A DNA stretch of 17,501 nucleotides from an uncultured Oscillospiraceae bacterium (GCA_946531785.1 CAMNAT010000013.1:1-17501), one strand, 5' to 3'; shown: positions 1-7,573, counted from the stretch's first letter. Numbers and translations: made by a program. The notes: generated from the letters alone by a model not told the origin.

Positions 1-734
1 AGCTTCTTCTTCGCATCCTCATACAGTCCGAGCTTATAATCCACCTGTGCGCCGTGATACCACGCTTCGACAAACATCGGCTCCGCCTCAAGCACCATAT
101 CAGAAAGCTCCTTTGCCTTCTTGTAATCCCCATGATTATAGTGACATATAAGAAGGTTATCTCTTATATCTCGGTCATCATCAGCATATTCATACGCTTC
201 CTCACAAAACATCATCGTGTCTTCACTCATGGGATCTGTGATGATCTTGAAATATCCTATAAGCCCATAAAGACTGATGCTCCTGTAGCCGTCATTATAC
301 AGCTCCATCGCATCCTCCATAGCCTCTTCAAGATTACCTCGCTTGTAATAGCACATGCATCTCTGGATAACAGCCTTTCCGCGAAGCTGAGGATCTACTC
401 TTCTGGCGCCGAGGATAGACGAAACAAGAGTTTCTGCCTTTTCAACATCACCGGTACGCAGGAGAACATAAGAATATTCAAGCTTTATGTACGGATTAGC
501 TCGCTTTGTTCCTACAGCTCTTCCGAACCAGTATACGGCATCGTCAAACTTCCCCTGCGCAAACATCTTTCTCCCGTTTGTCGCAAATATCTGAGGAATA
601 AATCTGTAGATATAATACACAATTATCAGAACAGTCATGCCTATTCCAGGCCACGGCCCCATGCCATATCTTGCACCGATCATAAAGGCTGCAAAGATCA
701 TTATTGCGAGAAAAATAAAATTAAATATTTTCAT
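1..734 (-). CDS. TPR-repeat membrane protein, partial (C-terminus off the left edge)
   Basis: The minus-strand frame is open from an ATG at 734 to the window edge, giving 244 residues with no stop. An AGGAGG-type ribosome site (741-746) lies six bases upstream. The protein starts MKIFNFIFLAIMIF and shows two hydrophobic segments, about residues 3-20 and 29-44, split by a short Gly/Trp/Pro-rich turn. The rest is soluble and helical, with tetratricopeptide-like units: KMFAQGKFDDAVYWFGRA near residue 57, LLRTGDVEKAETLVSSIL near 87, CYYKRGNLEEAMEDAMELY near 117, and two more toward the edge (YNHGDYKKAKELSDMVLEAE; YKLGLYEDAKKKL). TPR proteins scaffold protein-protein contacts; no partner or enzyme activity can be read here. 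The likely topology is a membrane-anchored N-terminus with a cytoplasmic TPR domain. It follows asnS but is separated from it by a palindromic hairpin. Gene identity is firm at fold level only. Confidence 0.85.
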   Translation of the reverse strand, partial: MKIFNFIFLAIMIFAAFMIGARYGMGPWPGIGMTVLIIVYYIYRFIPQIFATNGRKMFAQGKFDDAVYWFGRAVGTKRANPYIKLEYSYVLLRTGDVEKAETLVSSILGARRVDPQLRGKAVIQRCMCYYKRGNLEEAMEDAMELYNDGYRSISLYGLIGYFKIITDPMSEDTMMFCEEAYEYADDDRDIRDNLLICHYNHGDYKKAKELSDMVLEAEPMFVEAWYHGAQVDYKLGLYEDAKKK

Positions 735-767
735 GATATATCCTCCACATAAATAGTAAAAGCCAAT

Positions 768-795
768 TATGCCGCGCTTTTAAAAGCGCGGCATA
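768..795 (-). terminator. Perfect 28-bp palindrome between asnS and the TPR gene, probable terminator
   Basis: The two 14-base arms are exact reverse complements, with a GC core GCCGCGC and TTTTAAAA at the centre. It lies five bases after the asnS stop codon. The RNA would fold into a strong hairpin. The T-run after it on the minus strand is interrupted (ATTGGCTTTTAC), so termination may be partial, with some read-through to the TPR gene, for which I see no clear promoter. Confidence 0.55.
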
Positions 796-800
796 TATAA

Positions 801-2192
801 TCAAAAATCAGCTGTTCCGACTGTACGCGGGAACGGAAGCACGTCACGGATATTCTGCATACCCGTAATATACATCACCGCACGCTCAAAGCCAAGTCCG
901 AAGCCTGCATGCTTATTTGTTCCATACTTTCGAAGATCCAGATACCAGTCGTAATCCTTCGGATCAAGACCAAGCTCTGCCATACGCGCAAGCAGAGTAT
1001 CATAATCCTCCTCACGCTGGCTGCCGCCGATGATCTCACCGATGCCGGGTACGAGAACATCTACAGCTGCAACAGTCTTTTTATCATCATTAAGCTTCAT
1101 GTAGAACGCCTTGATATCCTTAGGATAATCCGTAACCATTACGGGACGCTTGAAATAGGTTTCCGTAAGGAATCTCTCATGCTCAGTCTGAAGATCAGCA
1201 CCCCACTCGACCTTATATTTGAATTCATCGTTATGCTCTTTCAGAATATCTACCGCCTCGGTGTATGTAACACGGGCAAAGTCATTTGAAACAACATTGT
1301 TAAGTCTGTCAAGCAGCCCCTTATCTATAAACTTGTTGAAGAACTCCATTTCCTCGGGAGCGTTGTCAAGACAGTAGTTTATGATGTACTTCAGCATATC
1401 CTCAGCCAATGCCATATTATCGTTGAGGTCGGCAAACGCGATTTCCGGCTCTATCATCCAGAACTCGGCTGCATGTCTTGTTGTATTGGAATTTTCAGCG
1501 CGGAATGTCGGACCAAAGGTATAAACATTTCTGAATGCCATACAATATGTCTCAACATTTAACTGTCCGCTTACTGTGAGATTTGTACTCTTGCCAAAGA
1601 AATCCTTTGAATAGTCCACCTTGCCGTCATCTGTGAGCGGTAAATTATCAGGGTCAAGCGTTGAAACTCTGAACATCTCTCCCGCACCCTCGGCATCGCT
1701 GCCTGTTATAATGGGAGTATGAACATAAACAAAGCCACGCTCCTGGAAGAACTTGTGTATAGCAAAAGCGATAAGCGAGCGAACTCTGAACACTGCCGAA
1801 AATGTATTTGTTCTGGGTCTGAGATGAGCAATGGTACGCAAATACTCAAATGAATGACGCTTTTTCTGTAACGGATAGTCCGGCGTTGAAACGCCCTCTA
1901 CATTTACAGACGCGGCCTTTATCTCAAACGGCTGCTTTGCCTGCGGCGTAAGCTCCAGGATGCCTGTAACTGTGATCGCAGCGCCAACATTAAGCTTAGC
2001 AAGCTCGTTGTAGTTATCAAGCTTGTCCGCTTCGATGACTACCTGAACGCTGCTGAAAAAGCTGCCGTCATTAAGCTCAATAAAGCCAAAGTTATTTGAA
2101 GCTCTGACAGTTCTTACCCATCCGGAAACGGTTACCTCATTTCCGCCGTATGTCTTTGTATCTCTGTATAAATTCTTGATCACTGTTTTCAT
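801..2192 (-). CDS. asnS: Asparaginyl-tRNA synthetase
   Basis: Charges tRNA-Asn with asparagine using ATP in the cytoplasm. The 463 residues match the usual bacterial AsnRS length of about 460. An N-terminal OB-fold anticodon-binding domain covers about residues 15-100 (VTVSGWVRTVRAS). The class II catalytic core follows: motif 1 around 148-162, a SGQLNVE segment near 208, motif 2 at 230-250 (FRAENSNTTRHAAEFWMIEP), and motif 3 at 430-438 (GFGLGFERA, with the ATP-binding arginine). The extra segment between motif 1 and SGQLNVE and the absence of the large GAD insertion favour AsnRS over bacterial AspRS. The ATG at 2192 has an AGAAGGAC ribosome site at 2199-2206. It begins 19 bases after the asnA stop, so asparagine synthesis and asparagine charging are co-transcribed. 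Presence of AsnRS implies direct charging, at least in part, rather than sole reliance on the GatCAB transamidation route. Confidence 0.97.
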   Translation of the reverse strand: MKTVIKNLYRDTKTYGGNEVTVSGWVRTVRASNNFGFIELNDGSFFSSVQVVIEADKLDNYNELAKLNVGAAITVTGILELTPQAKQPFEIKAASVNVEGVSTPDYPLQKKRHSFEYLRTIAHLRPRTNTFSAVFRVRSLIAFAIHKFFQERGFVYVHTPIITGSDAEGAGEMFRVSTLDPDNLPLTDDGKVDYSKDFFGKSTNLTVSGQLNVETYCMAFRNVYTFGPTFRAENSNTTRHAAEFWMIEPEIAFADLNDNMALAEDMLKYIINYCLDNAPEEMEFFNKFIDKGLLDRLNNVVSNDFARVTYTEAVDILKEHNDEFKYKVEWGADLQTEHERFLTETYFKRPVMVTDYPKDIKAFYMKLNDDKKTVAAVDVLVPGIGEIIGGSQREEDYDTLLARMAELGLDPKDYDWYLDLRKYGTNKHAGFGLGFERAVMYITGMQNIRDVLPFPRTVGTADF

Positions 2193-2211
2193 TTTATGTC
2201 CTTCTTTGTAT

Positions 2212-3216
2212 TTATAATATAATTCCGTGCTCCGCGCACTTTTTAACCATATCTACCGGCCATACCGACTGCTGAACTTCACCTATATGCGCCTTGTTGA
2301 GCATTATCATACACAGTCTGGACTGACCTATGCCACCGCCTATAGTATACGGAAGCTCCTTATTGAGGATCATCTTGTGGAAGTCAAGCTTCAGTCGCTC
2401 AAGACAGTCTGCCTCTTCGACCTGCGAAACCAGCGAGTTTTCATCCACTCTTATACCCATGCTAGACAGCTCTAAAGCTATATCAAGCAGCGGATAGTAC
2501 ACAACTATATCGGCATTGAGCTCCCAATCGTCGTAATCCGGCGCTCTGCCATCATGCCTTATTCCCGATTCAAGCACCTTGCCTATCTGCATTATACATG
2601 CCGCATGATGCTCTCTTAAAAACTTATGCTCTCTTTCCTTCGGGTCATCATCGGGATAAATATCCTCAAGCTCCTGAGTGGTTACAAAGGTGATATCATC
2701 CTTGAAAAAGTTATCAAGATCCTCGAACTCTGCGCACGCCTTCTTCGCTGTACGGCGCATAGCCTTATATATCTTTGATACCGTTTCCTTAAGAGTCGCT
2801 AATTCTCTGTCCTTCTTTTCGATAACTGCCTCCCAGTCCCACTGGTCAACATACATCGAATGGATGTTATCGACTTCCTCATCACGACGGATAGCGTTCA
2901 TGTCGGTATATATTCCCTCACCCGGCGCATAATTGTATTTGCCAAGAGTATATCTCTTCCACTTAGCCAGGGAATGAACTATCTCAAGATTTGCTCCGCC
3001 TATACATGGAGCATCAAATGTTACCGGACGCTCAACACCGTTCAGATTGTCATTAAGACCTGTTTCCGGTCTTACAAACAACGGAGCCGTAACACGCTCA
3101 AGCTTCAACGCATTTATTATCTCGTGCTGAAATGTGTCCTTTACAAATTTGATCGCAAGCTCGGTCGTCCTGCCGTCAAGCTTGGATCGATATCCTTCCG
3201 GAAGAATCAATGCCAT
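2212..3216 (-). CDS. asnA: Aspartate-ammonia ligase (ammonia-dependent asparagine synthetase)
   Basis: Makes asparagine from aspartate, ammonia and ATP (giving AMP and pyrophosphate). The protein has 334 residues, close to the usual 330. Recognisable AsnA segments are RPETGLNDNLNG near residue 50, GIYTDMNAIRRDEE at 101-114, YVDQWDWE at 122-129 and the C-terminal ATP-site stretch GGGIGQSRLCM at 293-303. AsnA is related in fold to class II aspartyl/asparaginyl-tRNA synthetases and lacks an anticodon-binding domain; the next gene is exactly such a synthetase. The start at 3216 has an AAAGAGGTAAG ribosome site. It sits 27 bases after the DUF896 stop. No T-box or other leader structure fits in the spaces upstream, so tRNA-responsive control common for such genes in Firmicutes is not evident. 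Identification is secure. Confidence 0.96.
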   Translation of the reverse strand: MALILPEGYRSKLDGRTTELAIKFVKDTFQHEIINALKLERVTAPLFVRPETGLNDNLNGVERPVTFDAPCIGGANLEIVHSLAKWKRYTLGKYNYAPGEGIYTDMNAIRRDEEVDNIHSMYVDQWDWEAVIEKKDRELATLKETVSKIYKAMRRTAKKACAEFEDLDNFFKDDITFVTTQELEDIYPDDDPKEREHKFLREHHAACIMQIGKVLESGIRHDGRAPDYDDWELNADIVVYYPLLDIALELSSMGIRVDENSLVSQVEEADCLERLKLDFHKMILNKELPYTIGGGIGQSRLCMIMLNKAHIGEVQQSVWPVDMVKKCAEHGIIL

Positions 3217-3243
3217 TTCACTTACCTCTTTCTTTACTTACTT

Positions 3244-3411
3244 TTAATCTACAATTTCAATATTGTCAAGCTCTGCCCTCAGGCTCTTTCTTATCGCGGC
3301 AAGATACTCTTTTCTGAGCTCAGCCTGTTCAGCCTTTTCCGTATCCGAAAGGCCTTCAGAACGCTGTTTTCTGGAAAGGGCGCTTATGCGGTCTAATTTT
3401 GCTTTATCCAT
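3244..3411 (-). CDS. DUF896 family (UPF0291/YnzC-like) small protein
   Basis: A 55-residue ORF starting MDKAKLDRISALSRK and ending LDNIEIVD. It has the family pattern: a short helix (KLDRISALSRKQRSEGLSDTE), then a second helix with the characteristic EQAELRKEYLAAIRKSLRAEL block, then a hydrophobic acidic tail resembling the IVD ending seen in relatives. DUF896 proteins are small two-helix proteins of unknown function; Bacillus subtilis YnzC belongs here, in an SOS-regulated operon. The ATG at 3411 has a GAGGGAGA ribosome site at 3417-3424 and lies about 40 bases after the predicted transcription start. It is the first gene of a unit with asnA and asnS. No LexA-type box (CGAAC-N4-GTTCG) is visible at its promoter. 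Family assignment is confident from sequence; function is unknown. Confidence 0.88.
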   Translation of the reverse strand: MDKAKLDRISALSRKQRSEGLSDTEKAEQAELRKEYLAAIRKSLRAELDNIEIVD

Positions 3412-3457
3412 ATATGTCTCCCTCGTATATTATCTACGGATAACACTCCGATTTGTT

Positions 3458-3486
3458 ATTTTATCACAATAGCAACCGTATGTCAA
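3458..3486 (-). promoter_or_regulatory. Sigma-A promoter of DUF896-asnA-asnS
   Basis: On the minus strand the -35 is TTGACA (3486-3481), the spacer 17 bases and the -10 TAAAAT (3463-3458), with TG one base upstream giving an extended -10 (TTGTGATAAAAT). The -35 begins only three bases beyond the uppP stop codon. Transcription should start near 3451. Confidence 0.85.
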
Positions 3487-3489
3487 GGA

Positions 3490-4305
3490 TTATAAGCCAA
3501 GGAATGCAAAGCTTATTATCACTATTACGGCAAGTATTATCCTGTATACTCCGAATGCTGTGAAGCTGTGCTTCTTTACAAAGTTCATCAGGAATTTGAT
3601 CGACGCCAGCGATACAAGATATGCAACGACCATGCCCACAAGCAGCACAACTATATTTGACCCTGTAAGGAGATCAAGATTTTTGACTATTTTTAAGAAG
3701 CTAACGCCGAACATGACCGGGATAGCCAGAAAGAACGAGAACTCCGCCGCTACCTCTCTTGAACAGCCTGAAAGCATACCGCCAAGGATCGTCGAGCCGC
3801 TTCTCGATGTTCCCGGGATGATAGAAAGCACCTGGAACATACCGATCACCATAGCATTTTTATAGGTAAGGTCATTCAGATCATGTATTGTGGTTTTGAT
3901 ATTCATCTTTTCTATTATGATGAACGCAATACCATATACGATCAGCGCGGCGGAAACCACCTGCCAGTTCTCGATACTGTCCATAAAATCGTTCAGCAGC
4001 AGACCAATGACAGCAGCGGGAATACACGCGGCGATAACCTTGAACCATAGCTGCCAGGTGTTATGCTTTTCCTCGCTTGTTTTCTTCGGTGAGAACGGAT
4101 TGAGCTTATGGAAAAACGCCGTCACTACCGCAAGTATCGCGCCAAGCTGGATAACATAGATATACAGATCCGACGCCGTAAACTCAGGCGGCTTGTTGCC
4201 CAAAAGCTCATTGAACAGGATCAGATGACCCGTCGAGCTAATAGGCAGCCACTCGGTTATGCCCTCAACAATACCTAAAAGAATACTTTTCAGAATCTCT
4301 ATCAT
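3490..4305 (-). CDS. uppP: Undecaprenyl-diphosphatase UppP (BacA family)
   Basis: An integral membrane enzyme that dephosphorylates undecaprenyl diphosphate, recycling the lipid carrier for peptidoglycan and other wall polymers; extra copies give bacitracin resistance in several species. The 271 residues match the family. Both signature regions are present: EGITEWLPISSTGHLIL at residues 14-30 (active-site Glu and the Ser/Thr-His loop) and PGTSRSGST at 164-172 (with the catalytic arginine). There are seven or eight hydrophobic helices, with a charged loop at about 67-85 (NPFSPKKTSEEKHNT). The ATG overlaps the stop of the upstream kinase-like gene by four bases (ATGA), implying translational coupling. 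It is the last gene of the ung-to-uppP unit. No terminator separates it from the DUF896 promoter, so read-through into asnA-asnS is possible. Confidence 0.96.
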   Translation of the reverse strand: MIEILKSILLGIVEGITEWLPISSTGHLILFNELLGNKPPEFTASDLYIYVIQLGAILAVVTAFFHKLNPFSPKKTSEEKHNTWQLWFKVIAACIPAAVIGLLLNDFMDSIENWQVVSAALIVYGIAFIIIEKMNIKTTIHDLNDLTYKNAMVIGMFQVLSIIPGTSRSGSTILGGMLSGCSREVAAEFSFFLAIPVMFGVSFLKIVKNLDLLTGSNIVVLLVGMVVAYLVSLASIKFLMNFVKKHSFTAFGVYRIILAVIVIISFAFLGL

Positions 4306-4931
4306 TGCTTTTCAAGTCCCCTTATATAGTCGATTATTATTTTTGCACCGCGCTCTATACCTGTAGTTCCGGAATTGATGCATATATCGTAATTAGCCAT
4401 CTCGCCCCAGTTGCGGTTTGTGTAATAGCTATAGTATGTCTTACGCTGCTTGTCGGTTTTCTGAACTCGCTCCTTTGCCTTTCGCTCTTTTATATCGAAG
4501 GCTTCCATTACGCGCTTGATACGGAATTTCTGCGGCGCATATACAAAGATATTGCAGGTCTCAACATCCGCTTCCTCCTCAAGCACATAGTCCGCGCACC
4601 GTCCGACGATCACGCAATTGCCCTTCTTAGCAATAGTTTTTATAACATCCGACTGAGCAATGAACAGCTTATCGTTCAGCGGCATCTCATAATACAGCGG
4701 TCCTGCCGCGCCGCGAGTCGAATAGCTTCCGCTTGCAAGCGAATATAGCAGGCTCGATGTTGCCTTTTCGTCCATATGCTTTACGGTTTCCGGCGCAATA
4801 TTGCTGTTCTGCGCAGCGATCTCAACAAGCTCCTTATCATAGAATGTATAGCCCAGCTCCTTTGCGATGAGCTCACCTATGTCGTGGCCTGCTGAGCCGT
4901 ATTCTCTTCCGATAGTTATCACTCTTGTCAT
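4302..4931 (-). CDS. Cytidylate-kinase-like family protein (AAK-like P-loop kinase)
   Basis: A 209-residue P-loop protein of the family usually annotated cytidylate kinase-like (PF13189). It begins VITIGREYGSAGHDIGELIA: residues 8-19 form the phosphate-binding loop, with GHDIG where canonical kinases carry GKS/T, a family trait. Other family marks are LGYTFYDKELVEIAA (26-40), NCVIVGRCADYVL (105-117), and a basic lid region (RIKRVMEAFDIKERKAKERVQKTDKQR, about 137-163) followed by YYSYYTNRNWG. True Cmk would be about 220 residues with a GPAGAGKST loop, so this is probably not the essential CMP kinase; its substrate is unknown. It overlaps the transglycosylase gene upstream and uppP downstream by four bases each (ATGA both times), placing it in a cell-wall context without showing what it phosphorylates. 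Confidence 0.88.
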   Translation of the reverse strand: MTRVITIGREYGSAGHDIGELIAKELGYTFYDKELVEIAAQNSNIAPETVKHMDEKATSSLLYSLASGSYSTRGAAGPLYYEMPLNDKLFIAQSDVIKTIAKKGNCVIVGRCADYVLEEEADVETCNIFVYAPQKFRIKRVMEAFDIKERKAKERVQKTDKQRKTYYSYYTNRNWGEMANYDICINSGTTGIERGAKIIIDYIRGLEKQ

Positions 4932-5575
4932 TTTGATCCTTCCTTTCCTTTTTCAAGTTCTCCGAGGTTTTTATAATCCTCTATATTTTCCATTACCTTT
5001 TTAACATAATACCTTGTTTCGGTATATGGTATATAATACAGATTCCGTCCGTCATGACTGTAATTACTGTCAGAGAGCCATGTGTCCACATTGCTTGAGC
5101 CTGCGTTATACGCGGCTAGTGCCGTTTCCAGGACACCATCATATCTGTCTATCAGACTTCGCAAAAGGAAGCAGCCGATCCGTATATTTGTTTCAGGATC
5201 CATATAGTTGAAGTTTTCAAGCCCCAGCTTATCGCCATACTCTTTTGCAGTTATCTCCGTCAGCTGCATAAGACCTCCCGCATACGGGGACTTTGCATCC
5301 GAAATAAAATTGCTCTCCTGCTTGATGACCGAAATAACCACATAAGGATCCAATCGGTTTTCCGCAGAATACTCTATTATGTAATCACTGTACTCGACGG
5401 GATATTTGATATTCTGTCCTGTTTTCATTCCGCTTTTGATCGCAATAATCGAAAAAACTATGATCGACACAGCACAAACAAAAAGAATTACCCGTTTAAT
5501 CCCCTTTATAATCCTCTTTTTTCTTCGATCTCTCTTGCGACGAATAAGCCTTGATTTTGCTGAGGATCTCTTCAA
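4928..5575 (-). CDS. Membrane-anchored SLT-type lytic transglycosylase
   Basis: Cleaves the glycan strand of peptidoglycan between MurNAc and GlcNAc outside the membrane. Numbering from the TTG start (215 residues): a very basic cytoplasmic tail (1-28), one transmembrane helix at about 27-45 (VILFVCAVSIIVFSIIAI), a short linker, then the lysozyme-like SLT domain (about 65-190). The catalytic glutamate is Glu87 in VIKQESNF; GGLMQLT (100-106) and AAYNAG (154-159) are the other family motifs. An in-frame ATG lies at 5593 but has no ribosome site; AGGAGG at 5582-5587 is six bases before TTG 5575, so I choose TTG. Either way it overlaps the end of coaE by 80-98 bases in another frame, and the basic tail is the overlapping part. 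It overlaps the kinase-like gene by ATGA. Relatives include MltE/Slt70 C-terminal domains and the YjbJ/CwlP-type domains of Firmicutes. Confidence 0.92.
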   Translation of the reverse strand: MKRSSAKSRLIRRKRDRRKKRIIKGIKRVILFVCAVSIIVFSIIAIKSGMKTGQNIKYPVEYSDYIIEYSAENRLDPYVVISVIKQESNFISDAKSPYAGGLMQLTEITAKEYGDKLGLENFNYMDPETNIRIGCFLLRSLIDRYDGVLETALAAYNAGSSNVDTWLSDSNYSHDGRNLYYIPYTETRYYVKKVMENIEDYKNLGELEKGKEGSK

Positions 5576-6134
5576 CTTTCTCCTCCTGATCATTGCTTGA
5601 ATTATTATTTTCTATAACATAATCGGCATGTTTTATATAATCAGCCTGCGGCAGCTGTGAATCTATCCTTGCTCGCGCGGCAGCTTTATCGATACCGTCA
5701 CGCTCCATGATACGCTGGATACGCGTATCATCATCTGCAACGACAACTACAAGACAGCTGCATATATCCATTACGGGACTTCCGATTATCACTGCACCAT
5801 CTATTGCCGCAAGCTCTGTATCTGCTGTGGCTATCTCATTTTCCAGATATGCTTTAATATATTTATGCGTGATCCTGCTTAAAATTGCAAGCTTTTCTGT
5901 GTCATTAAAGACTATATCGGCAAGGCGTCTTCTGTTCAGTGCGCCCTCGTCAGTTAATATCATGTCTCCAAACGCAGCCTTAAGCTCGTCAAGACACGGC
6001 ATACCCTTTTTAACGACCTGCCTCGCTGCCATATCCGCATCAGCAACATAGACACCTTTAGCCCGGAATATCTTACTTATTGTAGACTTTCCCGCGCCTG
6101 AGCCGCCTGTGATGCCAAAAATACTACTCTTCAT
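5496..6134 (-). CDS. coaE: Dephospho-CoA kinase
   Basis: Last step of coenzyme A synthesis: phosphorylates the 3'-OH of dephospho-CoA with ATP. 212 residues, slightly over the usual 195-205, the excess being a charged C-terminal tail (DQEEKVEEILSKIKAYSSQERSKKK). The start MKSSIFGITGGSGAGKSTIS contains the Walker A loop at 10-18; VADADMAARQVV (30-41) is the CoaE substrate-site segment with its aspartate; the central domain has the expected Arg-rich lid (DDTRIQRIMERDGIDKAAARARIDSQL). The ATG at 6134 lies inside the end of ung (11-base overlap). The C-terminal tail is encoded by DNA that also encodes the N-terminus of the transglycosylase, which may explain its extra length and Lys/Arg/Glu bias. 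Identification is secure. Confidence 0.95.
   Translation of the reverse strand: MKSSIFGITGGSGAGKSTISKIFRAKGVYVADADMAARQVVKKGMPCLDELKAAFGDMILTDEGALNRRRLADIVFNDTEKLAILSRITHKYIKAYLENEIATADTELAAIDGAVIIGSPVMDICSCLVVVVADDDTRIQRIMERDGIDKAAARARIDSQLPQADYIKHADYVIENNNSSNDQEEKVEEILSKIKAYSSQERSKKKEDYKGD
5582..5587 (-). promoter_or_regulatory. Ribosome site that decides the transglycosylase start
   Basis: Minus-strand AGGAGG inside the coaE reading frame, six bases before TTG 5575 and downstream of the alternative ATG at 5593, which has only AAUAAUUCAAGCA before it. This favours TTG initiation within coaE. Confidence 0.7.
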
Positions 6135-6801
6135 TTTCTATCTGCCAATCTATTGCTCCGCGACCTTCCCGCTCCAGTATCCTGTTTGCAAGGCTGAAAT
6201 GCCCGCATCCGAAAAAGCCGCGTGAAGCAGATAAGGGACTCGGATGAGCGGAGGTCAGTATTATATGTTGCGGGTTTGTTATAACGCTTTGCTTCTCCTT
6301 TGCGTTTGCGCCCCAGAGCATGAATATTACAGGCTTTTCGCGCTCGTTTAAAAGCTCACAGATCCTGTTCGTGAGGATCTCCCATCCCTTATTGCGATGG
6401 GAGTTAGCCGCTCCGTCACGAACGGTGAGCGACGAGTTCAGAAGCAGCACTCCCTGTCTTGCCCATTTTTCAAGGCAGCCATGGTTTGGTATGTAGCAGC
6501 CAAGCTCATCCCTGAGCTCCTTATATATGTTCACAAGCGACGGGGGTATCCGCACTCCCTTTTGCACGGAAAAAGCAAGCCCATGCGCCTGTCCGGGCTC
6601 GTGATAAGGATCCTGCCCGAGAATAACGACCTTTGTATCCGCATATGATGTATATTTTAGCGCGTTAAAAATATCAAACATATCCGGATGGATCGTATAA
6701 TTCTTGTACTCCGCGGCAAGAAAGCTGCGAAGATTCTTATAATAATCCTTTTCGAACTCCTCCTTGAGCAGCTCGTCCCAGTCGTTTCCTATCTGAACCA
6801 T
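6124..6801 (-). CDS. ung: Uracil-DNA glycosylase (family 1)
   Basis: Excises uracil from DNA in base-excision repair. 225 residues from the chosen start, matching the family length. GQDPYH at 62-67 contains the catalytic aspartate (Asp64) and the water-activating site; AHPSPLSASRGFFG (185-198) contains the catalytic histidine and the minor-groove Leu/Ser loop; LLLNSSLTVRDGAANSH (119-135) is the uracil-binding strand. Two in-frame ATGs exist. The one at 6801 has GAGG (6808-6811) six bases upstream; the one at 6813 overlaps that GAGG and has only a weak site, so 6801 (MVQIGND) is preferred. It is the first gene of the ung-coaE-transglycosylase-kinase-uppP unit, with a promoter 40 bases upstream. 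Confidence 0.97.
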   Translation of the reverse strand: MVQIGNDWDELLKEEFEKDYYKNLRSFLAAEYKNYTIHPDMFDIFNALKYTSYADTKVVILGQDPYHEPGQAHGLAFSVQKGVRIPPSLVNIYKELRDELGCYIPNHGCLEKWARQGVLLLNSSLTVRDGAANSHRNKGWEILTNRICELLNEREKPVIFMLWGANAKEKQSVITNPQHIILTSAHPSPLSASRGFFGCGHFSLANRILEREGRGAIDWQIENEE

Positions 6802-6838
6802 AATAAACCTCATATCTCATATTCCAACTGTTCTTTTT

Positions 6839-6867
6839 ATTTTATCACAAACAGCGGTGAATTTCAA
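6839..6867 (-). promoter_or_regulatory. Sigma-A promoter of the ung-to-uppP unit
   Basis: -35 TTGAAA (6867-6862), 17-base spacer, -10 TAAAAT (6844-6839) with the extended element in TTTGTGATAAAAT. It lies just after the comF stop codon and nearly copies the -10 region of the DUF896 promoter. Transcription start is predicted near 6832, about 30 bases before the ung ATG. Confidence 0.82.
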
Positions 6868-6876
6868 GACAAAATA

Positions 6877-7554
6877 CTAATATAATCTTGCTCTTCTTTT
6901 ATGATACACATAAGACGCCGTTACAAGATAAACCTCAAGCGCGCCGGCGGTCAGGAGCGTATTCTTACATTCCGCAAGCGTGCTTCCTGTTGTGTGAACA
7001 TCATCAAGGAGCAGTATTTTCTTGCCGAACACCTCATCAGATGCCGTAAACGCATTCTTAACATTCAACGCCCTGCTCACTGTCTCCGACGCACTCTGAG
7101 CCTGTGAGTGCTTTACGCGTTTTAGCAGGTGCATATATTCCAGCCCGAACAGCTCGGAATAATGCTCAGCCAATATCTCAGACTGATTATAGCCGCGTTC
7201 ATTCATTCTTTCCTTTGACAAAGGGACTGCCGTAATACAATCACAAGCATACAATTCGGTTTTATCCGCAAGAATATCGGCGGCTGCCATTCCTAAAAGA
7301 TGACCGTTCGCGATATAGCCGGAGAACTTGAACGCAATAAAGATTTTCTTGAACAGCCCTTTATAATAAAAAGATGTATATGTATGATCGTTATACGCGT
7401 CTCCAAGTATTATCCTTGCGCCGTCAAAACGCTCCATTTTTGAATAGCATTCCTTGCATATGCATGAATTATTATATGTATATACGGCATTTTCCTTGCT
7501 GACCCGCCTGTCACAGCCGCAGCAGGAATATCCAAAACCCCATGTAAATATCAT
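6877..7554 (-). CDS. comF: ComF-family amidophosphoribosyltransferase-like protein
   Basis: ComF is a late-competence protein in Bacillus and Haemophilus, needed to process incoming single-stranded DNA; most homologues in other bacteria have no tested role. 225 residues from the chosen ATG. The N-terminal zinc finger has CxxC pairs at Cys11/Cys14 and Cys33/Cys36. RGYNQSEILA at 120-129 is the family hallmark, and ILLLDDVHTTGST at 180-192 is the PRPP-binding loop of type I phosphoribosyltransferases. The frame stays open upstream to an ATG at 7617, but that ATG lies in the tRNA-Arg gene and the extension would be read through the tRNA terminator, so it is spurious. ATG 7554 has GGAG at 7561-7564. 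No separate promoter is visible, so expression may depend on read-through of the tRNA terminator. The partner helicase ComFA is not in the window. Confidence 0.9.
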   Translation of the reverse strand: MIFTWGFGYSCCGCDRRVSKENAVYTYNNSCICKECYSKMERFDGARIILGDAYNDHTYTSFYYKGLFKKIFIAFKFSGYIANGHLLGMAAADILADKTELYACDCITAVPLSKERMNERGYNQSEILAEHYSELFGLEYMHLLKRVKHSQAQSASETVSRALNVKNAFTASDEVFGKKILLLDDVHTTGSTLAECKNTLLTAGALEVYLVTASYVYHKRRARLY

Positions 7555-7573
7555 TTTGCACTCCAGCTTATTT

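Noticed and set aside
54..752. 232-residue plus-strand ORF
   Set aside because: It lies opposite the TPR gene, which has a good ribosome site and recognisable repeats. The plus-strand product has no motifs and is a shadow.
909..1289. Plus-strand ORF opposite asnS, with similar ones at 2860-3396, 4305-4748, 9988-10359 and 14025-14342
   Set aside because: All are antisense to well-identified conserved genes, have no family features and lack convincing ribosome sites.
3412..3457. T-box leader for the asparagine operon
   Set aside because: Only about 40 bases separate the predicted start site and the first ATG, with no stem I or antiterminator sequence.
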